The position numbers were made by a program, and so were the translations under genes. A DNA stretch of 53,258 nucleotides from Blastocatellia bacterium UBA7656 (lineage in GTDB: Bacteria > Acidobacteriota > Blastocatellia > UBA7656): positions 1 through 53,258 of the forward strand of contig DLHY01000111.1 of NCBI GenBank assembly GCA_002483445.1. The letters run 5' to 3'. The notes beneath the pieces were generated by a model. It made no database searches. It was not told the DNA's origin and worked only from the letters and a program-made list of their open reading frames with translations. Positions 25,864-34,261 of this stretch are shown here, one piece after another (within the stretch, counting starts at the first letter, position 1; the number at the start of each line of letters is the position of its first letter).

Positions 25864-26487
25864 ATGGAGAATACGATTCACATGCTGCGAAAATCGTCGG
25901 GCATTGTTGCCTGCATCGCGCTGTCAACAATTCTGCTCTTTGCTACGCCATCTCAAGCGCAGATCGAGGCAATTGCGGGAAGGGTCAAAGCTCGCGGCGC
26001 ATCTCATAACGGCGACGCTGTCGTGTACATAGACGCGATACCTGGCAAAACATTCGACCCAACCGCAGAGCCGGTTGTACTTGATCAGGTCAAGCTCACT
26101 TTCATTCCGCACGTTCTGCCGGTGCTTGTGGGTACGACTATAGCATTTCCGAATAGCGATGAAGTGCGTCACAACGTCTTCTCCACATCGGCTCCGAAGC
26201 GATTCAATCTCGGCAACTATCCGCCCGGCGTGACCAAGAACATTACTTTTAACAAGTCGGGCGTTGTGACCTTGCTCTGCAACGTGCATACGGAAATGTC
26301 TGCTTATGTGATTGTGATTGAAACGCCTTACTTCGCCGTTACCGATAGGGATGGCAACTACATCATTAGAAATGTTCCGCCCGGCGACTACACCGTGAAA
26401 GTCTGGCATGAGCAATTAGGTACGCAGGTTAAACACGTGAGAGTCAATGCAGGCTCGGCAACTCGATCCGACTTCGACCTCAGGTGA
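25864..26487 (+). CDS. secreted type 1 copper protein with carboxypeptidase-regulatory-like domain
   Basis: 207 residues from ATG 25864 (gagggataag upstream; an in-frame GTG at 25810 lies in the hairpin). Signal peptide about 1-33 (PSQAQ). A cupredoxin domain at about 40-150 shows the four type 1 Cu ligands: H in VRHNVF, then C-N-V-H-T-E-M giving C, H and M. A short carboxypeptidase-regulatory-like beta-sandwich follows (DRDGNYIIRNVPPGDYTVKVWHE). MauL/plastocyanin-like proteins of this build are periplasmic electron shuttles. Being between the porin-cytochrome and the activator gene, it is a good candidate electron partner of the porin. Confidence 0.88.
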   Translation: MENTIHMLRKSSGIVACIALSTILLFATPSQAQIEAIAGRVKARGASHNGDAVVYIDAIPGKTFDPTAEPVVLDQVKLTFIPHVLPVLVGTTIAFPNSDEVRHNVFSTSAPKRFNLGNYPPGVTKNITFNKSGVVTLLCNVHTEMSAYVIVIETPYFAVTDRDGNYIIRNVPPGDYTVKVWHEQLGTQVKHVRVNAGSATRSDFDLR

Positions 26488-26514
26488 TATTGGGACATTA
26501 AACGGAGAATAAGT

Positions 26515-27885
26515 ATGACAACAACGCGCATATTAGTAGCAGACGACGAGAAAGACATTCTTGTCAGTTGTCGTAAACTCTTCGAGTTCGTCGGCTATGA
26601 AGTGGCTACTGCAATGGATGGAAGCGAAGCCCTCAAGCTGCTCAAGGCCAGCCGCTTCGACCTGATGTTTGTTGATCTGAAGATGCCGGGACTGAGCGGC
26701 CTGGAGACTCTCAGCCTGGCTCGCGCTCTTGACCCTACTCTGATTGCCGTGATGTTCACCGCTTACGCCACGCTCGACACAGCAGTAGAGGCTGTCAAAC
26801 GAGGAGCATTTGATTATCTTGCAAAGCCATTCACCGCAGAGCAGTTGAAGCTGGTGGCAGAGCGAGCGCTTGAACACAAGCAGTTGGTTGAGGAGAACCT
26901 CAATCTCAAGGAGCAGCTTTCAGCCAATCTCGGATTCGAAAAGATTCTCGGCACAAGCGACGCAATGCGGAAAATGTTCACGACATTGCAGAAGGTGATG
27001 CGCAGCGATGCGAATATCTTGCTTCAGGGAGAGACAGGCACAGGCAAGGAGTTGGTGGCGCGAACAATACACGCGCACAGTTTCCGCCGAGAGCAACCGT
27101 TTATAGCAGTGGATTGCGCGGCGCTGCCCGAGAATTTATTGGAGAGCGAGTTGTTTGGTCACGAGAAGGGAGCGTTTACAGGAGCCGACAAGTCGCGCAG
27201 CGGGTTGTTGGAGGTGGCTCATACTGGAACGCTGTTTCTCGATGAAGTGGGAGAATTAACATACGTGCTGCAAGCCAAGCTTTTGAGGACACTTCAGGAG
27301 AGAGAATTCAGGAGGCTTGGAAGCGACAGAATCATTTCAATAAACATCCGAGTGATTGCAGCAACCAGCCGCGACCTGCGCGCCGAGATAGCGAATAAGG
27401 CATTCAGAGAGGAATTGTACTATCGGTTGAATGTAGTCAATTTGCAATTGCCGTCGTTGAAAGAGCGAAAAGAAGACATAGCGCTTCTGGCGAATCACTT
27501 CCTCCGAAGCTTCAGCCAGCAGTATCACCGCTTGACGGACTCGATTTCGCCCGAAGTTATAGACCTGTTTTTGGCCTACCATTGGCCAGGTAACGTGCGC
27601 GAGTTGCAAAACGTCATTCAGTATGCCGTCCTGCTTACAGACAACTCATCTATCGGAATCCCTGATCTGCCGGACTTCTTGAAGAGTCAATTCAAACATA
27701 GAGTGTCGTTCCAATCCATGCGTGAAAGACAGGCTGAGATAGTGGCGAAACCATTCCTGATCGAACTGCTCAAACGTCACAGTGGAAATATAGCGAGAGC
27801 AGCCGAAGAGGCGAAGATGACGCGCAAGATGGTTTATCGAATGGCTAAGAAGTTCGATATAGATTTGGAGCAGTTTCGGCAGTAA
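26515..27885 (+). CDS. NtrC-family sigma-54-dependent response regulator
   Basis: 456 residues. Receiver domain 1-120 with phospho-acceptor D54 in MFVDLKMPG. AAA+ sigma-54 interaction domain about 140-375 with Walker A GETGTGKE, the sigma-54-contacting G219-A-F-T-G-A224 loop and Walker B LFLDEVGEL (D243-E244). The Fis-type HTH (about 420-456) reads SGNIARAAEEAKMTRKMVYRMAKK. GAFTGA shows it is a genuine activator of sigma-54 RNA polymerase. It is presumably phosphorylated by the kinase encoded at 21756 and acts at the repeated 16-bp sites in this island. Confidence 0.95.
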   Translation: MTTTRILVADDEKDILVSCRKLFEFVGYEVATAMDGSEALKLLKASRFDLMFVDLKMPGLSGLETLSLARALDPTLIAVMFTAYATLDTAVEAVKRGAFDYLAKPFTAEQLKLVAERALEHKQLVEENLNLKEQLSANLGFEKILGTSDAMRKMFTTLQKVMRSDANILLQGETGTGKELVARTIHAHSFRREQPFIAVDCAALPENLLESELFGHEKGAFTGADKSRSGLLEVAHTGTLFLDEVGELTYVLQAKLLRTLQEREFRRLGSDRIISINIRVIAATSRDLRAEIANKAFREELYYRLNVVNLQLPSLKERKEDIALLANHFLRSFSQQYHRLTDSISPEVIDLFLAYHWPGNVRELQNVIQYAVLLTDNSSIGIPDLPDFLKSQFKHRVSFQSMRERQAEIVAKPFLIELLKRHSGNIARAAEEAKMTRKMVYRMAKKFDIDLEQFRQ

Positions 27886-27903
27886 TCAATTCCCTGTTCA
27901 AGA

Positions 27904-27919
27904 TGTGCGAGCTTGTCCC
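27904..27919 (+). promoter_or_regulatory. putative upstream activator site A (TGTGC-N4-TTGTCCC)
   Basis: Sequence tgtgcgagcttgtccc, 14 of 16 positions shared with the site at 37391. A gggaca inverted half-site follows at 27968. The GG of the -24-like element lies 178 bp downstream. Located in the 275-bp spacer between the activator gene and the 9-heme cytochrome gene. Confidence 0.65.
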
Positions 27920-28080
27920 TTCTTATCTTGCTCCATATCACAGGTTTAATCGACCCGCCCATTTGATGGGACAAGCATTAAACAAGAAAAGCCCTTTAAT
28001 CACTTCTTTCGAGTATCGAAACAATCTCTAAGTGGTTGATTTCATTGCCCTGCTTACCCCCACCCATCTCGCCTGCGCTC

Positions 28081-28096
28081 TGGAACGCCGTTTGTC
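28081..28096 (+). promoter_or_regulatory. putative sigma-54 promoter for the 9-heme cytochrome operon
   Basis: tggaacgccgtttgtc matches TGGCACG-N4-TTGCW except for one -24 base and TTGT for TTGC; spacing GG-N10-GT is exact. About 65 bp upstream of the start codon at 28161. Nearly the same element (TGGAACA-N4-TTGTT) stands before the cytochrome at 37700. Confidence 0.55.
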
Positions 28097-28160
28097 AGAG
28101 AGTTTGTGTCCAGTGTGGCCCTGTAACTTTAGCGATTGCGCAAGCACATAGAGAGACGTT

Positions 28161-29057
28161 ATGAAGGCGAGAAAATCAATCAAAGCAGCGATCATCTGCG
28201 GTTGGGTAATATGCGGACTTATTTGTATTGCTTCGAGTTCGTCTTCAAGAGTCGGTGCGAACGAAGGTTCGCAAGAACCCTCAAACGCTGCGCTTGCTCC
28301 TAACCATAAAAAAATCGGAAATGCGAAGTGCCAGGACTGCCATGCTGAGACAGTGAAAGGGAAAACTGTTCATCCTCCGGCTGCCGAAGGATGCGATACC
28401 TGTCACGAATATGCTGAGTCAGGCACGGGAGCAACCATCAAGCTTGCTATGGAAGGCAACAATCTATGCTTCACTTGTCATACGGAAAAGCAGGAAGACC
28501 TGACAACCAAAAAATCCAGGCATCCGCCCGCCGAAGACAGCTGCATGAATTGCCACAACCCGCACTCGTCGGATGCGCCTCGCATGTTAAAAGCGGCGGT
28601 GCCTGACCTGTGCTTCATCTGCCACACGGAAAAAGAAGAAGAGGTCAAAACCAAGAAATTCGTTCACCGCCCGGTAAAAGAACTAGGCTGCCTAGTGTGC
28701 CATAACCCACATGCTACGGATTTCGCTCCTATGCTGAAAGCAGAGCCGCCCGGCCTTTGCCTCACCTGCCACGACAGGAGACTCACATATAAGAAGAACG
28801 AGGCCGGACAGGTGGTCATATTCGCCGACACCAGAATTCCAGGCGATTTTCCTGACAAAGCTCTAAAGATTGCATTAGACCCGACCGACAAAGGACACCC
28901 GTACATAGCACACCCGGTCGGAGGCATCCCTGACCCTTCGCGAAAAGGTAAGAATCTGTCTTGTTCGAGTTGCCACAACCCGCACGCTGGAAACGTGCCT
29001 CGCATGTTTAGAGATGACGTCACGAAGAAGGATCTCTGCCTGAGGTGCCATAAGTGA
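28161..29057 (+). CDS. nonaheme c-type cytochrome, doubled CXXCH family
   Basis: 298 residues with a signal segment at about 8-34. Nine CXXCH motifs: CQDCH, CDTCH, CFTCH, CMNCH, CFICH, CLVCH, CLTCH, CSSCH and CLRCH. Four of the nine are followed by N-P-H or are spaced as pairs, giving the doubled-CXXCH repeat with distal His supplied within each pair. Such proteins are periplasmic electron reservoirs or conduits in metal reducers. First gene of the transcription unit under site A, 12 bp ahead of an NHL protein gene. Confidence 0.92.
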   Translation: MKARKSIKAAIICGWVICGLICIASSSSSRVGANEGSQEPSNAALAPNHKKIGNAKCQDCHAETVKGKTVHPPAAEGCDTCHEYAESGTGATIKLAMEGNNLCFTCHTEKQEDLTTKKSRHPPAEDSCMNCHNPHSSDAPRMLKAAVPDLCFICHTEKEEEVKTKKFVHRPVKELGCLVCHNPHATDFAPMLKAEPPGLCLTCHDRRLTYKKNEAGQVVIFADTRIPGDFPDKALKIALDPTDKGHPYIAHPVGGIPDPSRKGKNLSCSSCHNPHAGNVPRMFRDDVTKKDLCLRCHK

Positions 29058-29069
29058 GGAGGGCGAGTT

Positions 29070-30155
29070 ATGGGTAAGAATGTTTCAGGTTTGCGAGCAG
29101 TATGGATTTATCCCTTGTTGATATTGTTTCTGGTCGCGACGATTTTCGCGCCTGCTGCGGCGCAGAAAAAGAACGAGAAAGATAAGAATGCGGCGGCGAA
29201 AGTGCCTGATCTGGTATGGCCGCTCCCGCCGGAAAAGCCTCGCATAAAGTATCTCGGCTCGCTTTCGAGCAACGAGGATGTCCAACCGCCAAAGAAAAAA
29301 GGCTGGCTGAAAAAGCTCATAAACGAAGAGGAAGCACGGCGCGTCATCGGAATGCATAGACCGTCCGGCATAGCCGTTGACTCGAAAGACAGGATTTATG
29401 TCTCCGACACCAATAAGGGAGCAGTGTTCGTTTTCGATTTAAGGAGCAAGACGCTCAATTTTCTGGGCGCGGGCGGACGCGGCAAGCTGGCCAATCCTTA
29501 CGGCATAGCTATTGATAAGAACGACAACGTCTACGTCGCCGATACGGGATTGAAGAGAGTCAATGTTTATGACAGCAATTGGAATCTGATCGCCACAGTA
29601 GCCAAGTCCGGGGATCAGCAGATAGCCACTCCAGCCGGTGTAGCTATAGATGAAGCGCGCGGGCGCTTGTTGATAGTTGACTCGCGAAACCACAAAATCA
29701 TCGCCTGCGCTCTAGATCAAATGGACAACTGCACCTCCTTCGGCAAAAGAGGCGATGGCGACAACGATTTTAACTTTCCCAGTTATGTCGCAGTAGACAA
29801 AGAGGGAAGGATATACGTCGCAGACACGATGAACTTTTGCATAAAGGTTTTCGACAAGGACTTCAAGTTCATAAAGAGGATTGGGGAGCACGGCACGGCA
29901 GTCGGGATGTTTGATCGTCCGCGAGGGGTCGCGCTCGACAGCGAAGGACACATTTACGTAGTTGATACGTCGTTCAGCAACTTTCAAATCTTCAACTTTG
30001 AAGCTCAACTGATGCTTTATGTCGGGTCGTTTGGTGCCGAACCGGGTTTCTTTCGATTGCCGTCAGGGATATTCATAGACAAACAGAACCGGATTTATAT
30101 CTCTGATCAGGTCAACAGTAGAATTCAAATCTTCCAATTCCTGGGAACGAATTAA
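29070..30155 (+). CDS. NHL-repeat beta-propeller, exported
   Basis: 361 residues. N-terminal signal/anchor about 11-29, then a W-P-x-P-P-E-K-P-R-I-K block shared with the paralog at 34262. About six NHL repeats follow (recurring G-I-A-V/I-D-x-x-x-x-I-Y-V-x-D-T), forming a propeller. NHL propellers are encoded beside nanowire-type cytochrome genes in Geobacter and relatives, where they are thought to help secretion or assembly; that role is inferred here. Start ATG 29070 with gaggaggg upstream. The OmcE-like cytochrome gene follows after 100 bp. Confidence 0.9.
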   Translation: MGKNVSGLRAVWIYPLLILFLVATIFAPAAAQKKNEKDKNAAAKVPDLVWPLPPEKPRIKYLGSLSSNEDVQPPKKKGWLKKLINEEEARRVIGMHRPSGIAVDSKDRIYVSDTNKGAVFVFDLRSKTLNFLGAGGRGKLANPYGIAIDKNDNVYVADTGLKRVNVYDSNWNLIATVAKSGDQQIATPAGVAIDEARGRLLIVDSRNHKIIACALDQMDNCTSFGKRGDGDNDFNFPSYVAVDKEGRIYVADTMNFCIKVFDKDFKFIKRIGEHGTAVGMFDRPRGVALDSEGHIYVVDTSFSNFQIFNFEAQLMLYVGSFGAEPGFFRLPSGIFIDKQNRIYISDQVNSRIQIFQFLGTN

Positions 30156-30255
30156 AGGGGGAAGGGGGTGATAGCTGGAATATCAAAACCGCTCAATCAT
30201 TCCGGCTGACGGCCAGCCATGTTCATAAGGGTAAAACTAATAGGGAGGTGACAAT

Positions 30256-30987
30256 GTGAAAGTCAAAAGGTTCTTACTAATAGTCTTCGTGTTAGCACTC
30301 GGAGGGTATGGGTACGCGCAGTTCACAGGCGACGGCTCGAAGGCGACTATCATCGGGTCGGATCATGACCTCAGCGACAATTTTACAGGCGCTACGGCAG
30401 TCTGCGAGTTCTGCCACGTTCCGCACAAACTCAGCAATCCGACCTTAATCGTTCCGTTGCTTTGGAACGTCCAGGTGAAAGCCGGACCATACAGCACCTA
30501 CGGCTCAACCGGCGCCTCTACGTTCAATGCAACCGATATCAGGGACCCAAGCACAGCCAGCAGTACAAACGGTGCAGCTTACATGAGCCTGCTCTGCCTG
30601 AGCTGCCATGACGGAACGGTCACGCAGTCCAACTTCTACCAGATTACATCAGGAATGGGAGGAGCCGGTTCCATTTCCCCTCCGAACATAGGCGAGCAAT
30701 CCAGCGCCGGTCTATCCAATGACCACCCGGTTGATTTCACCTACAGCGCTGCCCTGGCGACTGAGGACGGAGGGCTGAGGACGCCTACGGAAGGAGCAAG
30801 CGTTAGAATTCCCTATGTAGGAGCAGGGAATCTCCCGCTCTTTAAGGATACTGCAAGCGCAACCAGCGGCAGAGTAGAGTGCGCCACCTGCCACAATCCT
30901 CATAACCAAAGCCCTAACGGATCGGGCAAATTTTTGAGGATGTCTAATAATGCCAGCGCTCTCTGCCTAAACTGTCACAGCACGTAA
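30256..30987 (+). CDS. tetraheme cytochrome, OmcE-like candidate extracellular nanowire subunit
   Basis: 243 residues, GTG start 30256 with gggaggtgaca upstream. Signal peptide 1-21. Hemes at C50-E-F-C-H54, C114-L-S-C-H118, C209-A-T-C-H213 and C237-L-N-C-H241. The mature protein has exactly eight His: four in the heme motifs and four others (H37, H57, H157, H216), enough for bis-His ligation of all four hemes. The CEFCHVPH, CLSCHDGT, DHPVDFTY and FLRMSN...LCLNCH blocks are those of the OmcE family of polymerising cytochromes. The large heme-poor insert between hemes 2 and 3 is also typical. Flanked by NHL, parvulin and barrel genes, as expected for an assembly locus. Filament formation is inference. 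Confidence 0.85.
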   Translation: MKVKRFLLIVFVLALGGYGYAQFTGDGSKATIIGSDHDLSDNFTGATAVCEFCHVPHKLSNPTLIVPLLWNVQVKAGPYSTYGSTGASTFNATDIRDPSTASSTNGAAYMSLLCLSCHDGTVTQSNFYQITSGMGGAGSISPPNIGEQSSAGLSNDHPVDFTYSAALATEDGGLRTPTEGASVRIPYVGAGNLPLFKDTASATSGRVECATCHNPHNQSPNGSGKFLRMSNNASALCLNCHST

Positions 30988-30994
30988 AAACCTG

Positions 30995-31030
30995 GGAGGC
31001 GCAAGGCTTTCGCTTCGCGCCTCCTCCTTT
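30995..31030 (+). terminator. hairpin with T-rich tail after OmcE-like gene
   Basis: ggaggcgc (30995-31002) pairs with gcgcctcc (31017-31024) around a 14-base loop and is followed by tcctttt. It could end or attenuate transcription after the abundant cytochrome, letting less message reach the assembly genes downstream. Confidence 0.6.
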
Positions 31031-31055
31031 TGTGTATTAGCTAAAGAGGTCTGTG

Positions 31056-32141
31056 ATGAAAAAAATTAAGATGGCATTGGTCGTTTGCTTCCTTCTTGGC
31101 ATTACGCTGTTCGTCGCGCAGTCCTGGAAGAAGGAAAACCTCGCTCAGAATTCAGCGCCGACCCGACAGCCTGCAGATGAAGATCATGAGGCAGGCAGCG
31201 CCACAGCCTTGTCCCAGGCAATCCCTTCTGAGTTTGCCCAATTCAATGAAACTCCCAAGGTTGCAGAACGCGCGCCTGTGGCTGTGGTCAATGGAACGGC
31301 TATAACAGCGGCAGAGTTAAAAGAGGAACTCGATAACCTATTAATATCCTCATCTACTCACGCCAAAATGGACTCTAAGAAAAAAGATGACCTCAAAAAG
31401 ATTGCCCTTGAGGAATTGATCGTGCGCGAGTTGGCTTACCAGAAAGCTATGGCGATGGGACTCAAGGTAGACAAGCAGGAGTTTGTGGCCTCCGTCAAGA
31501 AGATAAAAAATCGATACAAGACAAAAAAGAATTTCCAGGAGGCATTGAAGGTCGAAGAAATAACATTGCAAGAGTTCGAGCAAAGAATCGAGAAAGATTT
31601 GCTGCTGAGGAAGATTCGTCAGATTGAGATCGAAGACAAGGCAAAGATCAGCGATGACGAAGCGAAGAGATACTACGAGCAGAACAAGGCAAGTTTTCTT
31701 CTGCCCGAATCCATTCGCCTCAAGCATCTGGTTGTTAAAGCGGAGCCGGGGAAAGAAGACGAGGCTAAAAAGCGGATAGATGACATTGCTGAAAAGCTCA
31801 GGATCGGGGCTGACTTCTACGAAATGGCCTACAAGTTTTCTGAAGATGATTACCGCGTCTTAGGCGGGGATTACGGATCGGTGCATCGCGGACAGATTAT
31901 TCCGGAACTGGAAGCGATGGCATTCGAAGCCAAACCAAATGAGATTACAGGCCCGTTCAGGACAAGCTATGGATGGCACATCATTAAAGTTGAGAGCAAG
32001 CAGGCCGAACAGCAGTTAGGCTTTGAGGAGGTGAAAGAAAAGATCAAAGATCGCTTCTATCAGAAGCGCCGAAACGAGAGGCGACAGCAGTTCATCAATG
32101 ATCTCAAAGCCGCCGCGCAAATCCAGTATGTGATCAGGTGA
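31056..32141 (+). CDS. SurA-like parvulin peptidyl-prolyl isomerase
   Basis: 361 residues from ATG 31056 (a GTG at 31053 is in frame). Signal/anchor helix about 5-22. A SurA-N-like helical chaperone region (about 70-200) contains VAVVNGTAITAAELKEEL. A parvulin domain (about 210-320) includes IRLKHLVVKAE, GGDYGSVHRGQI and SYGWHIIKVE. These proteins fold outer-membrane and exported proteins. Its neighbours, a barrel and cytochromes, are the natural clients. Its stop overlaps the barrel gene by a few bases, indicating translational coupling. Confidence 0.92.
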   Translation: MKKIKMALVVCFLLGITLFVAQSWKKENLAQNSAPTRQPADEDHEAGSATALSQAIPSEFAQFNETPKVAERAPVAVVNGTAITAAELKEELDNLLISSSTHAKMDSKKKDDLKKIALEELIVRELAYQKAMAMGLKVDKQEFVASVKKIKNRYKTKKNFQEALKVEEITLQEFEQRIEKDLLLRKIRQIEIEDKAKISDDEAKRYYEQNKASFLLPESIRLKHLVVKAEPGKEDEAKKRIDDIAEKLRIGADFYEMAYKFSEDDYRVLGGDYGSVHRGQIIPELEAMAFEAKPNEITGPFRTSYGWHIIKVESKQAEQQLGFEEVKEKIKDRFYQKRRNERRQQFINDLKAAAQIQYVIR

Positions 32142-32143
32142 TT

Positions 32144-34246
32144 ATGAATCGCACGGGATCAAAACTCGTTCTGTTCCTGTTGCTTTGGCAGATAATGCCT
32201 GCTGTCCTCGCTCAGGAAAAAAGGCTGGAAGTGAGCGGCGTTTTCAGCATGAGTTATTCAAAGACGAAGAACTCGGGAGAGGATTTAAATGACATACCTT
32301 CCAATGGCAAGTTTGAGAGTCGAACGCGCGATCTTGGATTCGGCCTCGATTTGAACGTGGGTACATACATTCTCGACCCGCGCTTCATCAAGGTTTCTTT
32401 CAGCACAGGCTTCTTTCGCGATAAGGGCGCATTCGATGACATAAAGACGAGCTATGGGAATACTAATTTGGGCTTCTTCCTCGACTTTCTTCAAACGTCG
32501 CCATACCCGTTCAGATTTCACTACACGAAACACAACAGCAACTATCTTCAAAAGCAGCGTTCGTCTGCCGACGCGCGCCGCAGCAGCATAGGCTTTGATT
32601 GGGCCTTGAGAGCCTCCAGGTATCCTAAGCTCGCTGTGAATTATGACAAGAGTACCTATGATACTAAATTCCTCACAAGCTCCGGCTTCAAGAGCCAGGT
32701 CAGAACCTGGAACCTGAGCCTCAACGATGTTTACAAAGGATGGGAGATCAATTCGAACTACAATAATCAATCCACGACTGAAGGGCTGACAAACCTCAAG
32801 ACCGGATTGAGCCTTCTGCGCTTCGACGCCCGCAAGAAAGTTCTCAAGAACTCCGATCTGTTCATCAACTCCTTTTATCAGAGCATGGACTTTTCAACCG
32901 CCCTCACGCGGCTGACGCAGAACTTCACATTTTTTAACGCTCAGGCAAGCCTTACTACCAGACACACTGACAGGCTCAGCACAAGGGTTGCTTACCAATT
33001 CTATCGCAGCGTAAATGACCAGAGCGCCATTCGGGCCTCTGGCAGCCGGGAAGCTGTGTTGCTCGCGGATTCCAAAAATTCGGCAGGTAACCGCTCGCTT
33101 CAAGACATGCCTTTAACGCGCGAGCGGCGCGAGTTTCTTGAGCGCCAGCGCCGACAGCGTGAGGAGATGGAGCAGGCGTTTTTTGAAGATGAGCGCAGGC
33201 GCACGCTTGAGCAAGGGCGACAGGTGCGCAAAGCGATTCAGGAAGAGATGGAGACAAAACTGACGGCAGCGGCCTACCACGCCGCAACCGATAGCCTGAA
33301 TGCGGCTGCTGTTTTATCTCCTCTTAAAGTGACTACATCTTTTAATTCGATTGACGGGCAGGTGACGTACCGCTTGATGCAAGAGATCAAAGTTGCCGGG
33401 TCGGTTGGCGCGCGGGCGATAAATCCGCCTGACCGGCTCACCGAAAATGCCACGCGATTTTTTGACGTATCAGCGACCGTAAGCTGGAATAAAAGAATCG
33501 GATCAATCGATACGAGGGCGAGCCTGACTCAAGGGCTGACCCATGCACAATCGAATTTCGGAGAGTCTCGTCAGGTGCAGTTCCATGATTACTCGGTCGG
33601 GCTGGGCGCTGGTGATGCAAAGCACGCGCACGTCTCAGCCGATTTTAACGCGACCTCCAGGCCGGACCTGTTTCAAATCGGCGGCTTCGTGTCTCAGAAA
33701 TCATTGAGTGTTGGAGTTGAAAGTCAGGCGCTTCGCAGCTTTCAGCTTCGCGCGGCGGCAGGGCAGAGCCGTATTGCTTATTTGACCGCGCGCGGGCGCG
33801 AGCAGTTGCGGACTACGACCTATTCGGCCAGCCTCGATCACAAGCTTTTCACATTGCTTGTCAGTCGTAACGTCAACGTAGGAGTGCGGGATATATTTTT
33901 GATACCTGTCCCTTTGGACCGCAGTCAGATATTCAGAATCCTGCCCGTTGACACGCTTATCCGCGACCCGCTGTTGAATACATCAGGCATTTTCACTCTT
34001 GGGCTGGTGCGGGTCAGACCGACAAAAGACATAGATGGGGAGATCAGGTACTTGAAAGACAAATCGTTTTTCGCCAGGGCCAGTAATATTTTCACAGATC
34101 AATTCGATCTGCTCATAAATTACAGGCTCGGAAAGTTCATTTTCACCGGGGGCGCTCTGTTTCAAGAGCAGCAGACCGAAGGCGTATTCTTGAGAGACAG
34201 AACATATTACTACTTTCGTCTATCTCGGCCCTTCAAGGCACTGTGA
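32144..34246 (+). CDS. large outer-membrane beta-barrel protein of the cytochrome island
   Basis: 700 residues from ATG 32144. Signal peptide 1-22 (LAQE). Repeated amphipathic strands run through most of the protein (YSKTKNSGED, LNVGTYILDPR, FHYTKHNSNY, FDVSATVSWNKR and similar). A strongly charged helical insert at about 320-372 (REFLERQRRQREEMEQ and onward) predicts a coiled coil interrupting the barrel. No heme motif. MtrB/porin-like barrels in electron-export clusters house a multiheme cytochrome. Homology to those families is not recognisable by eye, so the conduit role is inferred from position between OmcE-like and 12-heme genes. Confidence 0.78.
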   Translation: MNRTGSKLVLFLLLWQIMPAVLAQEKRLEVSGVFSMSYSKTKNSGEDLNDIPSNGKFESRTRDLGFGLDLNVGTYILDPRFIKVSFSTGFFRDKGAFDDIKTSYGNTNLGFFLDFLQTSPYPFRFHYTKHNSNYLQKQRSSADARRSSIGFDWALRASRYPKLAVNYDKSTYDTKFLTSSGFKSQVRTWNLSLNDVYKGWEINSNYNNQSTTEGLTNLKTGLSLLRFDARKKVLKNSDLFINSFYQSMDFSTALTRLTQNFTFFNAQASLTTRHTDRLSTRVAYQFYRSVNDQSAIRASGSREAVLLADSKNSAGNRSLQDMPLTRERREFLERQRRQREEMEQAFFEDERRRTLEQGRQVRKAIQEEMETKLTAAAYHAATDSLNAAAVLSPLKVTTSFNSIDGQVTYRLMQEIKVAGSVGARAINPPDRLTENATRFFDVSATVSWNKRIGSIDTRASLTQGLTHAQSNFGESRQVQFHDYSVGLGAGDAKHAHVSADFNATSRPDLFQIGGFVSQKSLSVGVESQALRSFQLRAAAGQSRIAYLTARGREQLRTTTYSASLDHKLFTLLVSRNVNVGVRDIFLIPVPLDRSQIFRILPVDTLIRDPLLNTSGIFTLGLVRVRPTKDIDGEIRYLKDKSFFARASNIFTDQFDLLINYRLGKFIFTGGALFQEQQTEGVFLRDRTYYYFRLSRPFKAL

Positions 34247-34261
34247 AAGGGACACTGTTGC

